Shown here piece after piece: positions 19,101 to 32,279 of a DNA stretch of 64,000 nt (positions are counted from its first letter, which is position 1; every line of letters starts with the position of its first letter). The notes beneath the pieces are model-generated. The model was given only the letters and a program-made list of their open reading frames with translations, was not told the origin of the DNA and made no database searches. This stretch comes from Whitmania pigra. Lineage: Eukaryota > Annelida > Clitellata > Hirudinida > Haemopidae. A program made the position numbers and the translations under genes. The stretch covers positions 424,501-488,500 of the forward strand of contig JAJTWR010000245.1 in the NCBI GenBank assembly GCA_021613335.1, given 5' to 3'.

Positions 19101-22002
19101 ATGGATCCTGGTAAGCGTTTAAAAATTTTTTTTTTTTTTGAGAATTACATTTACATAATTAAGAATAATTTGCATAATTATCGGTTTATATGTTACGCGG
19201 CACAAGTTAACAGCAACATGTGAGCACTCACCTTAACCTTGTTGCCATTAAGGACGCGCTTTCGCACCTTATTTCGTACTACGTAGCTCTTACAAGTTTA
19301 TCAAATACTTAAATAAATATAATATTTAAATTTTTCTTTTTAATAAGATTTCTCTGACTTGGTTTGCGGATGCCTAGCCTGTCCGTTCATTGCCCTGGGT
19401 TTGGTAGCAGAGGGTGTCTTGAAGTGTCTCAAACGTGCGGTGTCCAATGATGCGGAAAAGGAGGCCTTAGAACGATTTATCAAGTCCGATACTATGGATT
19501 GTGAGTCAATTAATTTTTATTAATTCAATTAATTAATACCATTGCCTGCTGCATTACCACTGGTCTAGTCAGTGGCTGGACGATTTGGAGGCATATCTTT
19601 GAATCGAGGTTGTCAACGCATAATTTTATTCATCACGACCTAATGGTTTTATGTACTAACTTGTAAATGTATCGATCTAAACAAGAGTACTTATGGAAAT
19701 ACATAATTACACTAATTGGAATCATAATTGACTTTAAAGCAATCATTTATAATAAATACTTAAAAAGTCAAGAGAATTAAAATTAATTATTTAATTTTTT
19801 TTTGTAACAGACGAGGAAGAAGTTGAACATTTAAAGAAAGAATTTGAAAAGAAATATTCCTCATGCGAAACTGTAAGACGATATATTAAATTTATTACTA
19901 CACGTACAACAACAATAACTTAACCGCTTAACTAACTTATTGTAAATTGAGTGTAATTTTCATAAAACTAAAAAATATTTGTCATGAATATATTACAGAA
20001 AAGTAGCCTAAAGCCTGTCGACTTTGATTGGTTCAAAGAACTTGGCAAAGGGGTTTTCGGAGAAGTATACCTCGCCAAACAAAAGACCGCCAAAAATTTG
20101 TGCGCTGTCAAAGTCTTCAACAAAGAAAAGGTAATTGACTAATAATTATCATATTATTATTGTTATTATTATTTTTATTATTATTAATTCTTCCATTATT
20201 TATCACATTTAATAAGTTCAAGGATTTATTTTTAACGCTAAACACCTAGTTAGATAAAAGACAAGATCGTTGTCATACATATACATGTAGCAGGTGTTTT
20301 GCTCGTCTTAATTAAGGAATGAATGATTTATTAAATGATGTAGCGCTCACTCGTTATGTTTTTATTTCCAGATTCGAACGTTGATGAGGACTTGTAATTT
20401 AGAAAGAGAAAGAATGATTCAGAACTCAATCGATTTTCCATTCATCGTAAAACTGAACGCCACATTTTCCGTTAGTATTAATTAGTTTATAATTTTTAAT
20501 ACTGTAATTGTTAGTAATAGTTTGTTATTATTATTATTGTTATTATTATTATTATTAATATTATTATTATTAGTTTGTTGTTTGATGTTATTGGATATAT
20601 TCTTAGCTTTTTGTTGTTATTATTTGTTTGTTATTGTTGATTTATTATTATTATTACTGTTATTAGTATTATTGTTACTATTATTAACCATTAAACAAAT
20701 TAAATGTAAATGCTTATTATTACAATGTTCAACTAATTAATTTGTTACAGACACGTGATAGGCTGTTTATGGTGATGGAATACTGTAAAGGTGGACATCT
20801 TTTGGAATTAGTTAAGATGAAGCATCATTTAAGGTTAGTTTGTCTATTAATCTACATAATTAATTACATAATTAATATTTAAAAATATTTCGACTTTATC
20901 TGTTATTAAAATCTCGATGTGGGATTGAAGACATTTTATATTCATCCTTAATATTTAACATTTATCATTTTATGAATAATTAATTAAAATATTGCATAAA
21001 ATTAATGATGACGAATGCATTATAATTTTTTTTTTAGAGAGGAACATGTGAAATTCTATGCTGCCCAAATATTCCTAGCCATAGACTATCTCCATAGCAA
21101 CAATATCATACATAGAGACATCAAATTGGACAACGTGGTCTTGTGCGATGATGGCTACGTTAAGGTTAGCTATTAATTTTTACTATTTTAGTCATAATAT
21201 TTTAGAATCAAATTTGCTTATTAATTATTAATGTTATTATTAATCACATAATTCTTAGTTAGGAATTAATGCATTACATAAGCTTCAATAAGTAGCCTGA
21301 AAATTGTTCCCAACAGCTAACAGATTTTGGCTTTTCCAAAGTCATTCAGGAGAGAACAAGGACCCTTTGTGGCTCAAAGGGCTACATACCCCCAGAGATT
21401 TTGACGCAATTTCTCGGTCTCCGGGTAGAGGTAAGCACATGATTGACCAAAACTTTTTAGCGTGCAAACAATTCGATTAAATTTTGAACTCATCCCTGTA
21501 GGAATACGGTTTAGCGGCAGATTGGTGGTCGTTTGGTATATCTCTTTATTTTATGGCGGTGGGAGACGTGCCTTTCTCTGGCGAGGCACTGTCAGACGTC
21601 CACGAGAACATTCAGAAAAATATGGTGAGTTAAAGTTATTGTCGCAAAAAGAATTTTTGGACCAATGCGGTTCATCCAATAATATCGTTATTCTATTAAA
21701 TTCTTAAAATAGCAAATAATTACCTCATTATTAACTTTCAGGTATCCTATCCAAGCAGCTTAAGCAACGAATTTGTCCAGTTGATCAAGGACTTACTGGT
21801 TGCAGACCCAAAGACCAGACTTGGAAGCAAAGGCGCCAAAGAAATCAAATACAGCGACTGGTTCGATGATACAAATTGGTCTGCCATCTTTTACAAGCAG
21901 AAAATTGCACCTCACATTCCCTTCAAACCTTCATTTCACGATTACAAAGATGACATCAATTTTGATGATGAAGAATTGACGGATGAATTCAACAATTTTT
22001 GA
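19101..22002 (+). CDS. K5: PKA-like AGC kinase with Cys-rich N-terminus
   Basis: Exons 19101-19110, 19348-19500, 19811-19872, 19999-20130, 20372-20470, 20751-20833, 21038-21164, 21317-21430, 21502-21624, 21742-22002 give 387 residues. The 153-bp second exon has no counterpart in the paralogues and encodes a hydrophobic, Cys-containing segment ([20 protein letters not shown]) that could be a palmitoylated or membrane-associated anchor (inference). Kinase motifs: [13 protein letters not shown] lysine, LERERM helix [12 protein letters not shown], activation loop [14 protein letters not shown] (PPE in place of APE), ADWWSFG, RLGSKG. The chain ends at F-N-N-F, as PKA does. AATAAA at 22063 lies 60 bp after the stop. 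Converges on FIGNL1. Confidence 0.88.
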
Positions 22003-22062
22003 ATGCTCGCTTGTGGGGTGAAATTGTTTGTTATTATGCCATGTACATATATCTGTTGTACA

Positions 22063-22068
22063 AATAAA
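22063..22068 (+). terminator. Candidate poly(A) signal of K5
   Basis: AATAAA about 60 bp after the K5 stop codon, within A-rich sequence. Confidence 0.55.
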
Positions 22069-22256
22069 AAAAAATAAAACTGATTTAATTTGAAACGGTA
22101 ATTTATTCGTGCAAAGTGTTTTGTCGTTGATTTTTTTACACACTTTTTAACGTAACAGATAGAATGGCATTTCGTTGCAGTTTTATTTTTATTTACGTAA
22201 ATACAACAACATTTTTCTAAGTAACTCCAAAATTAATAACTGATTAAAATCCAATA

Positions 22257-22262
22257 TTTATT
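22257..22262 (-). terminator. Candidate poly(A) signal of FIGNL1
   Basis: TTTATT on the plus strand reads AATAAA on the minus strand, 40 bp after the FIGNL1 stop. It lies in the 300-bp gap between the converging K5 and FIGNL1 genes. Confidence 0.55.
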
Positions 22263-22301
22263 CAAAAGTTCCACAAAAACATTAAAACATCAGTTTTCAA
22301 T

Positions 22302-23298
22302 TCATATGCCCCAACTGCCAAAGCGCTGGTTCCAGTCGAGATAAAGATTGAGATCTTTGTCTGAGACGCTCGCCTTCACTTGTCCGAGAGCAGTCATGAA
22401 GTCTTCTGCATCTATGTCTTGAACCTTGATTGTAACCAAAACCATTATTAGTAGATGAATTTTTAATAAAATTGTACTACGGGTTGGACTAAGTAATCAA
22501 TCCTCAACAAGGTTTCAATCAGAGAGATCATTTTCAATCGATGCAATCATTTTAAATAGAGCAACCTGTTCGGCGCTGATGCTTTCGATGTCGGAGAAAT
22601 CGAGCCTCCTGATTGGTCCGAGGGCTGCCTCCTTGCACAGGTTGGCCATGTCGGCCCCGGAGTAACCTGCAATAAATTATTTTAATGGGGCTTACACATT
22701 AATATTCATTAAATTTAATATTCATGAGACCTTCAGTCTTGAGGCAAACTTGCTCCATATCTTGCTCTGATAGGCAGTGCTTCTGTTTCTTGAGAAGGTG
22801 TCTGATGATTTGCTTTCTGGCTGACAATTCCGGCAGAGGAATGTAAAGGCGCTTGACGAACCTTCGCCTGGCTGCCTCGTCTATTTCCTGAGGCCTGGGA
22901 AAAAGGAAAAATTCTCAGAATTAAGTTGGAATTACTGTTAATAAAGAATTAAGTCGTTAGTATTACAGAGGTAAAGACGTCTGGTTACAATTAAACAAAA
23001 ATGTAATTTAAAAAAATAACTGAACCTATTCGTGGCTCCGACCACTAGGATCCTGTCCTCATCACCTGTATTTGTGCCATCCTATCAAAAATATTAATCA
23101 TCTGAAATTTAAATTATGATCTCATTAAATTCCAACATATGTAATCAGTTTCTGCCCTCTTAAATCAATAATTAGAGTAATATTAAAATAATCATAATAA
23201 TGATAATAATAACAACAATAATAATAACACCAACAATCCTGGAAAGCCTCTAAGATACCAATAAAGTATCGAGAGCCTAAGATAAAAATAATAATAAT

Positions 23299-23331
<33 letters not shown>

Positions 23332-23347
23332 AATAATAATAATAATA

Positions 23348-23379
<32 letters not shown>

Positions 23380-26238
23380 GTAATAATGACAATAAATAAA
23401 CAACAATAATAATACCAATTGCACGAGGAACTCTGTCTTGATCCTCCGCGATGATTCGTGCTCAGTGTCCGATCTTTGTGTGAGAAGGGAATCGATCTCG
23501 TCTATGAAGATCACAGCCGGCTGGTGGACCTTGGCCACCCCGAAAAGGGCACGAACCATTTTTTCACCTTCGCCTACCTAAGGCAGGCACAAAATTTTTC
23601 AGTCAGCAAATATTAAGTGCACGCGAATACTATTTACTAATAACAATGATAATAATAAATCTTTTACTAATAGTAATAATAAAATGTGAATTGTTAATTT
23701 ATAAGATGTTATAAGGACAGTGGCACCTTGTAACCTAACAATAATACTATAATAATAATAATACTAATAGATATTTTCTAATAACTCAATGACAACCAAC
23801 CCATTTCGAGGTCAATGATGATGCAGAGATGCTGAAGAAGGTCGACTGTGATTGGCTGGCAATACATTTGCCTTGAAATATATCAAGAAATCTATTTAAA
23901 CTTTCGAGAAATTACCAAAAGTTAATATTATGAAACTGATTATTACTGTTATTGTATAACAACATTATCAACTATTACCTACTAATTACCAACGCCATTA
24001 CTAATATTATTGCTACCATAATAAACCGGCGACGAATCACAACCTATGAGGGTTTTTCCAGTGCCCGGTGGTCCAAAAAGGAGAAGGCCTTTAGGCGGCC
24101 CCCTTAATCCAGTGAAGATGTCTCTGTTCGATAACATTTAGTGATAATTTATTTTAAAGCTAAATATTGTCCATGGCTATTAAGTAATTGTTTAAAACAG
24201 ATAGTGCTGAGTAGTAAATTTATTAAAAATTTAAATGACAATTTGCAAGCATAATATGCTAATTTTTTTTTTTAAATCACAGATGCTTTTGAAAACTCAC
24301 GGCCTCAGCATGGGCCAAACGACAATCTCTTTGATAGTCTTCTTGGCAAATTCCAAGCCAGCAATGTCATCCCAAGATATAGGTGGTCCATGATCCATTA
24401 TCTTAACATAATTGATGTTAATTAGATCATTAAATTAAACATGAATGTAATGTAATGGGAGCCAATCGTGTTGCACCTCGTTAGATATTCGTTCGATCAT
24501 GTTCGGGTCTATGTTTTGCAGCCTCGGATCCTTCGAGAAATTCTCGTTGGTCGACGAAGATGATTTCAATTCAAATGAACCTTTGCTTCTAAACAAGTTA
24601 TCAGTTAGACTTACATAATGTTATTATTTAACCAACATATATATATATATATATATTATATATAACCAACAGATTATATTATTATGCAACCGATATCATA
24701 TTATGTTTTCGCAATGCAGTACACTCAACATGCAGTAATCAATTCCTAATCGTAAGTTGTAATTAACATCAACCAATACTAAACTGGTAATCATTTTCCG
24801 ACTCCTCCCTATTCATCACCGGCGGCACGAACTTCGATCCCGGGCCTCGCCTCGTGCCGAGAGATTTCTTGACAGCACCGTAGGAGTGCTGATCTTGGTT
24901 CGAAGAAGACGAAGCAGCTTTATTGTTCTTTTGGTCAGAGATCAGCTGTTGTTTGGCAGTCTTAAATGATTGGTTATAGACAAATTCCTTCCTCTTCTCT
25001 TGACTGTTGTCGTCGCCACTCTCTTCGTCGAAGTCGCGACAATTCCTTCGGAATTCTGGTAACCGCTCTTCGCGAGGACTCGTCCCCCGAAGCTTTTGTC
25101 TTCTGCCTCTAACTTTGACTTCTTTGGCATGGGTTCAGACAAACAGTTGTTGATCTCTCTTCTGTAAGGCTCACTTGCAAAGGTGCACGAAGGCTTGCCA
25201 GGGAAAGCACCCTGACGGAATCGGTGACTTTCATGGGTGGCGACTTTAGGAGGTTCGTCTGGTTCAAGTCTGGAATGATGGACAGGCTGCGGGTTGATGT
25301 CTTCCACCCATTTGAGCTTTCGTTGATCGGCAGACGGCAGTTTCTCGTCACAGTTCACTGACAGTTCCTGATATATATTGAGTTATTAATTAAGTAATAT
25401 AAGTAATATGATGGGTACAAGTGTCATTACAATGTAATTTGGTTTACCTTCAGCTGATTGAAAAATCTTGAAACATTTGGCATTTCCAAGCACCTGTTCT
25501 CTGATAATTCAGACTTCCAGAATCTGCTTCCTGGTTTCAAATTTAGATTTTATTTTATTTTATCTTGGCACCTTATATTTTAATTCAATTTAACTCCTAC
25601 ATAAATATCGAAGCCATCATCATCATTGAAATAAAATAATTAATGGTGATAACAAATAGTAATTATCTTTTACTCACTGTTCTGAGACGTGGACACATCA
25701 GCTAAGAGTGTGTTTTTATAACCGTCCAGCCCTTAACAGCAAAAATGTATTGTGTCATGAATAATCATTAATATCATTATCATTTGATAATGGTTTATCT
25801 TAGAAATAAAAGTTGATTTATGTATAATGTAAAACCTTTCTCTGAATCAACAATCTTGCTATAATCATCACATAGCTTGGAAAACATGTCTTCATATCTG
25901 TAAAAATGAAGATTTCATTGATGTCAAGCAGCAACACCAAACTATGTTGTCAACTTGTTGCCTTGCTGTAAATGCACGTTACATAATGTTGAGGATTTAG
26001 TTTGGAGTTGATAACATAGGAAAGTGACATAATTTATCATGTCCAATAGCTAAGACCATCAAAAAATCCAGATTCCGTGACAAAAGTAAACTAACGGGCC
26101 AGTGTGCAGCTTGTGGCGATCTAAAAGAAATAAACGATTTCTGATAGATTCTGCCTCCACAAATTCGTTTCCTTGGGAGTTGTATGATAGTTGATATATC
26201 CTATGCCACTGGTTGGCAAGTACCTCCTCATTTTCCAT
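22302..26238 (-). CDS. FIGNL1: Fidgetin-like protein 1, AAA ATPase
   Basis: Fourteen exons on the minus strand: 26238-26096, 25897-25836, 25731-25678, 25530-25448, 25367-24785, 24588-24477, 24401-24301, 24123-24044, 23871-23801, 23577-23416, 23081-23026, 22894-22731, 22666-22566, 22424-22302. Phases agree throughout if one missing base is allowed in the 583-bp exon, giving about 631 residues (human about 674). Landmarks in order: [16 protein letters not shown] (the RAD51-interaction region in the family precedes this), [28 protein letters not shown], Walker [24 protein letters not shown], Walker [50 protein letters not shown], and ending [10 protein letters not shown]. The family works as hexameric nuclear ATPases in homologous recombination. 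The catalytic residues are intact. Confidence 0.93.
23283..23385. repeat. (AAC)n/(AAT)n microsatellite in FIGNL1 intron
   Basis: Compound trinucleotide repeat in the intron between the Walker B exon and the sensor exon. It generates long spurious open frames of Tyr/Cys/Leu. Confidence 0.9.
24642..24663. repeat. (AT)n tract in FIGNL1 intron
   Basis: A short TA/AT dinucleotide run next to the inverted ATATAT-type sequence. No further role seen. Confidence 0.8.
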
Positions 26239-26726
26239 GACTTTTACAAATATTCAAACGTGAATTTAATGATCAAACTAAAAATTTGGTAAGAAATGGC
26301 AATGGTGTCACAGAATAAATGAGGGAAGAGGCAGACGATAGACCGTCTCTGTTGTTGTTAGAATAACCTAATAAGTTTAAAATTAGCGGTACACTAAACT
26401 ATCGATGTCTTAAGTTAGATTAAATTATAATCAAAACAAAAATTAATTATATTATTTTGTTTATAGTGTTTAAAAAAAACCCTATCAGTCTTAAAAATTG
26501 TGTAGATAATGATCGCTACTTTTTCTTTACTTAAGAAAAAGCTCAGCAAAATGAATGTATTATTTAACTTGATAATAATATTTTGCATTTTATTTTTGAT
26601 TAATGACAATGATTCATATTTCCATCCTATTATGCATTTCTAAATTGTTTACTTGATGCAATCGAGTTCCATTTTTCGTAGATGCTTACATTTTTTGCGA
26701 AAGTAACTGCTCTCTATTAAATGCCA
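26239..26726. promoter_or_regulatory. Shared divergent intergenic region FIGNL1/UBR
   Basis: The FIGNL1 start (minus, 26238) and the UBR start (plus, 26727) are 488 bp apart and face away from each other, so this segment must hold both promoters unless a non-coding first exon exists. No TATA box or named motif is assigned. Confidence 0.5.
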
Positions 26727-29700
26727 TGGCCGAAGCAAGGGACTCACTAGTTTTTATGGAGGAGTTTGATTTTCACAAAAGCCTAAAAGTACGTAACATC
26801 CTCTTTAGCGCGCTTTAATTATCTCGTTCTGCGCTTCTGGAAATCATTCCGTACCAGTACTGTGGAACAGCGCACTGAGTTAATCACTGACCTGCTGTTG
26901 ATTATGATAGCGTTTCTATTGTCTGAAGTTTATTGTTCGAAGGGGAAAGTTATCTGCTAGTCACATCAAACGAAATGAATCTTGTCTTTTACAAAGTACA
27001 CCAGAAGCTATTTACTTAGCGACGAACTGCTTTATTGCGGCATATGTTTTGTGTTTTATTTTGTTGAATTTCGTCATAGAATGATTAACCCGCGGTTTCG
27101 AAAATCTTTTTTTCTATTGATTATTTCATACTTTTATTATGAAATGAGAATGAAATTCACTTTATAAATATAGATGAGCTTCAGTAAACAATGTTTTTAA
27201 TTCAAAGCTTCTGGTAGAAGGCCACAACTCAGGCCACTTTGGCACAGCCCTGAAGAGACACCTCAAGGACTTTGTTCCGGCCGTCTTCAAAAATCCGGGA
27301 GAGCCGGATCCTGCGGTTGAAAGCCGGTTGTCGCAGAAGCTTATATTCAACCTATTCAATCACTTCATTTGCGGAGATGGAGAACCAGACGAAGTCTTCC
27401 AGGAGCTCAAGAAACTCGAATCGCCGGCCGCTCTTTGTGCCAAAGTCTTCAAGCTCGGAGAACCGACTTATTCTTGCAGGTAGAGCAGACGCCTTTTGCT
27501 TACTTTTTATCTTCAAATTTTTGCAAACTCATCCTTTGACTTTGTGAGTTGTTCTTCAAGAGAGTCTTGGTATTTATTGCTTTATGTAATTTATACATAG
27601 TAACTAAGAGTAAAACACTTCTAGGGGTTCTCTTACTGGAATATTTGTGGATATTCTCATCTATTTTGAAGATTGTTGTGTTTGCCTTTTTTGTGTGTTG
27701 CTCAATTAGCACCAAGCTATTACCAGACAATAGGCTCATTGATGTCATCGTCGTCTCATCTAAGTTGGTCATCTAAGAGTCAAACCAAACAGTTTAAAAC
27801 CAGTCATATCATCTCACTTATCAGCGCTCACTCGCTCATTCGTTCTCTCTTTTCGTAAAAATTCCCCCTTTGTTTTCCAGGGATTGCGGCATGGATCCAA
27901 CCTGCGTCCTCTGTGTGGAGTGCTTCCAAAACAGTGCCCACAAGCACCACAAATACAAAGTAGGCATCCTATTGTTTGTTGTTGCTGTTTTGTTGACCTT
28001 TTGACTATGATTAATATCGTACAAACAATGATGACAGACCTTACAACGTTACATAAATTACGCATTATCAATTAACTACATCGCATAACCGAGCGAAATA
28101 ATTTGTGACAATATTGCTATCAAAATTTAATGCTGCAAAAATTACGCGACTTACTAACGCTCGACACCTGTCATCGTCGACCAGATGTCAACATCTTCCG
28201 GGGGAGGATACTGCGACTGCGGCGACTCAGAGGCCTGGAAGTCTGAGCCCTTTTGTGACATTCACAGGCCTGGACAAGCCCGGGAAAACTCCATGGTGAG
28301 TTTTGTGTATTGTGGGGAGGATAGCTTATTAACCTAGCTCCTAATATTACGGCAAGCACGTCAGTACTTTTCGTGCTTAACGTAACGATGTTAACGTATG
28401 TAGTAACGACATGAAAATATATTATCAACTAACAATATCGTACGACTTCATGAATTTGGTTTCTAGCTTATACTTTGAGTGCAATTTGTTGAGCTAGCCT
28501 GCCTTAACCATTTCCATTTTGGAATTGTTCCATGAAAAAAACAATCAATTACATAAATAAATAAATCAACCAACCAATCAATTAAACAAATAAATCAATC
28601 AATCAGTCAACCGATCAATTAAACAAATAAATAAATCAGTCGATCAATTCCACCAATCCAGGAATCGCCATCTGAGCTCCTCAAGCCGGACATGATCGCT
28701 CGTCTGGAGAGCCTGTTCATCCACCTGACCGATTACATCCTGGAGGTCATCCTATGGCCCGACCCCGTTGAACTCCCCGCTGACCTTCAGTGCCCCGTCG
28801 CACCTGTGGGATGGATCAGCATCTTCATCACCATGCTCTTCAACGATGAAATTCACTCATACGAACAGGTGTGTTGGTTATGATAGTGATGATGACAATG
28901 ATGATGATGATGACGGCAGTGGTGATGATAGCAATGACATGAATTGCAGAAAGAATAGCATTGGCAATGTAATTAGAGAAGTTGTGGTGATGATAACGAT
29001 GATGGTTATGATGATGATGAGGTCATTAGCAATTAGACATTGATGTTGTATCTCTGAATAAGTTAGCCTCCCATTAGATCATCATCATCATCATCATCTT
29101 TTAAATTCTTTCCAGGTGACCTCTGCCCTCACGAAAGCCATCAATTGTTCTCAGACGACTGCCATCGATCTGGCCACGACTGTCGATAGAGAGGTTTGAT
29201 GTAGTTGCTGCCTTTTCGTTATCGCCATCTTGTTGCCACCATCATTATCAACATCATCATCATCATGGCTTTTCATCTCCTGCATTGTCAATGTCATTGT
29301 CATTGTCATCGTTATCATCATCATCGTTATCATCGTCATCATCATCAACATCATCATCATCATCATCATCATTACAGGGCAAGTCCATTGTTAAGATTGG
29401 AAGCAAGAGTGAGTGCGAGCATGTCAAAAGAATCATTGAGGTTAGTTGCTTGGGAAGGTTTTGATAGTGATTTTGCAGGTGATGATGATTATGATAACGG
29501 TGGTGATGATGACAATGGGATGGCAATAATTAGCTTGACTCAGATAGGTACAGTAAAAAAGAATCACAACTCACAGCGCAGTCATTAACTGCCTTTGACC
29601 ATCATTATCATCAACACTACCTTAATCATCATCATCGTCGTCATTGATCTTCTCGATCGTTTGCACACGCACGTCGATCACAATGCACGCAAGTATAATT

Positions 29701-29912
29701 TCAAAACGACTCGTCGACAACGCCGTCACCATGACAACGCCGTCCTCTCGTTCCAGCAGGCGACCTCCCGTCGAATCTACAACCCGAGCCAGGAGGGCAC
29801 TCCGCTGTCGGTCAAGGTCATGAGCCCGTTCGTCGTGGCTCACCACTCGTTCGCCATGAAGGCGATTCAGTGGTTGAGAGATCTGCTCAACACTTACGGT
29901 TATTATAACAAC

Positions 29913-29955
<43 letters not shown>

Positions 29956-30394
29956 TTTCATAACAATTTATTTTATGATAAAAATTAATTTCATTAATTA
30001 ATAGTAATAATAATAATAATGATGAAAATATTTATTAATAACAACAATTACTACTACGTTGCATACTTACATCAGTCATTTCACTATTCATCATTATCAT
30101 CATCGTCATCATCATCGTTGTTGTTGTTGTTGTTGCTGCTCCAGGTGTTCTGAGGGAGTTGTTCTCTGAGGTGGCTCTGAGGCCGTTGAAGGACGACAGC
30201 AAGAGCTTCGTGGAGCTTTGCATGTTGAACGAGACCAAGATGTGGAAAAGTAAGATGCCATGGTGATGATGATGATGATGATGACGATGACGACGATGAT
30301 GATGATGGTGGCAGTTGTTTTTTGTGATATTATTGGTAATGGTTACGAATACAAAGAGATGATGTTGTTTTTGTAAATTCGATGGATTTGGTGG

Positions 30395-30482
<88 letters not shown>

Positions 30483-31154
30483 CACAGGTGCAAGGATCCA
30501 GACCAGACAGCTCTTCTTGACCGGCCTGTTCATGAACCCACGATTTAAAAGGGAGTTTGCCATCATCTACACCAAGGTTCGAACTCACAAACTTTCAGTT
30601 GATTTCCTAGTATTGATTAATTTATTTATTAATTACTTGATTGCAATGGTCAATAATTTAATCAATAATGCTAAAGTTGATAATGAGGATAATGATTAAT
30701 AGCATTGATTTCAGAATATTTATTTATTCATGTGATGAAATTCATAATGATATCCAATGAAAATAATTTGGTTAATTTATACTTAACAGTATTTAATAAT
30801 AACTGTTTTATAACACTAATAATCATCACCGCCATCATCATCATCATCATCATCATCATTTCACTCCTTCGCTCAATCTTTCCTTCATTCCTGCTTCCTT
30901 CCTTCCTTCCTCCCCTATAAACTCAAATTTCTCCCCAAATCCACTCATCAATCGTGGCCATCCAGGTGTACGACCAGGTTGTGGAGGCTTACATCAGGGA
31001 CGATCACGACCACTCGTACAGTGTGACATCGGAGAGCGTCCAGATTTTCACCGTGCCCTCTCTGGTAACCTTTGAACTCTCTTCTCTTGTGACCTCTTAG
31101 GCTCTCGATACTCTAATGGTATCTTTGAGGCTTTGCAGGATTGTTGTGTTATTA

Positions 31155-31192
<38 letters not shown>

Positions 31193-31487
31193 GTTATTGT
31201 TGTTGTTGTTGTGTTGTTGTTGTTGTTGCTGCTCCAGGTGTTCTGAGGGAGTTGTTCTCTGAGGTGGCTCTGAGGCCGTTGAAGGACGACAGCAAGAGCT
31301 TCGTGGAGCTTTGCATGTTGAACGAGACCAAGATGTGGAAAAGTAAGATGCCATGGTGATGATGATGATGATGATGACGATGACGACGATGATGATGATG
31401 GTGGCAGTTGTTTTTTGTGATATTATTGGTAATGGTTACGAATACAAAGAGATGATGTTGTTTTTGTAAATTCGATGGATTTGGTGG

Positions 31488-31572
<85 letters not shown>

Positions 31573-32244
31573 CACAGGTGCAAGGATCCAGACCAGACAG
31601 CTCTTCTTGACCGGCCTGTTCATGAACCCACGATTTAAAAGGGAGTTTGCCATCATCTACACCAAGGTTCGAACTCACAAACTTTCAGTTGATTTCCTAG
31701 TATTGATTAATTTATTTATTAATTACTTGATTGCAATGGTCAATAATTTAATCAATAATGCTAAAGTTGATAATGAGGATAATGATTAATAGCATTGATT
31801 TCAGAATATTTATTTATTCATGTGATGAAATTCATAATGATATCCAATGAAAATAATTTGGTTAATTTATACTTAACAGTATTTAATAATAACTGTTTTA
31901 TAACACTAATAATCATCACCGCCATCATCATCATCATCATCATCATCATTTCACTCCTTCGCTCAATCTTTCCTTCATTCCTGCTTCCTTCCTTCCTTCC
32001 TCCCCTATAAACTCAAATTTCTCCCCAAATCCACTCATCAATCGTGGCCATCCAGGTGTACGACCAGGTTGTGGAGGCTTACATCAGGGACGATCACGAC
32101 CACTCGTACAGTGTGACATCGGAGAGCGTCCAGATTTTCACCGTGCCCTCTCTGGTAACCTTTGAACTCTCTTCTCTTGTGACCTCTTAGGCTCTCGATA
32201 CTCTAATGGTATCTTTGAGGCTTTGCAGGATTGTTGTGTTATTA

Positions 32245-32279
<35 letters not shown>

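Noticed and set aside
24942..25358. Separate 138-codon gene on the minus strand
   Set aside because: It is the 5' part of the long FIGNL1 exon, read into the wrong frame after the one-base break near 25085.
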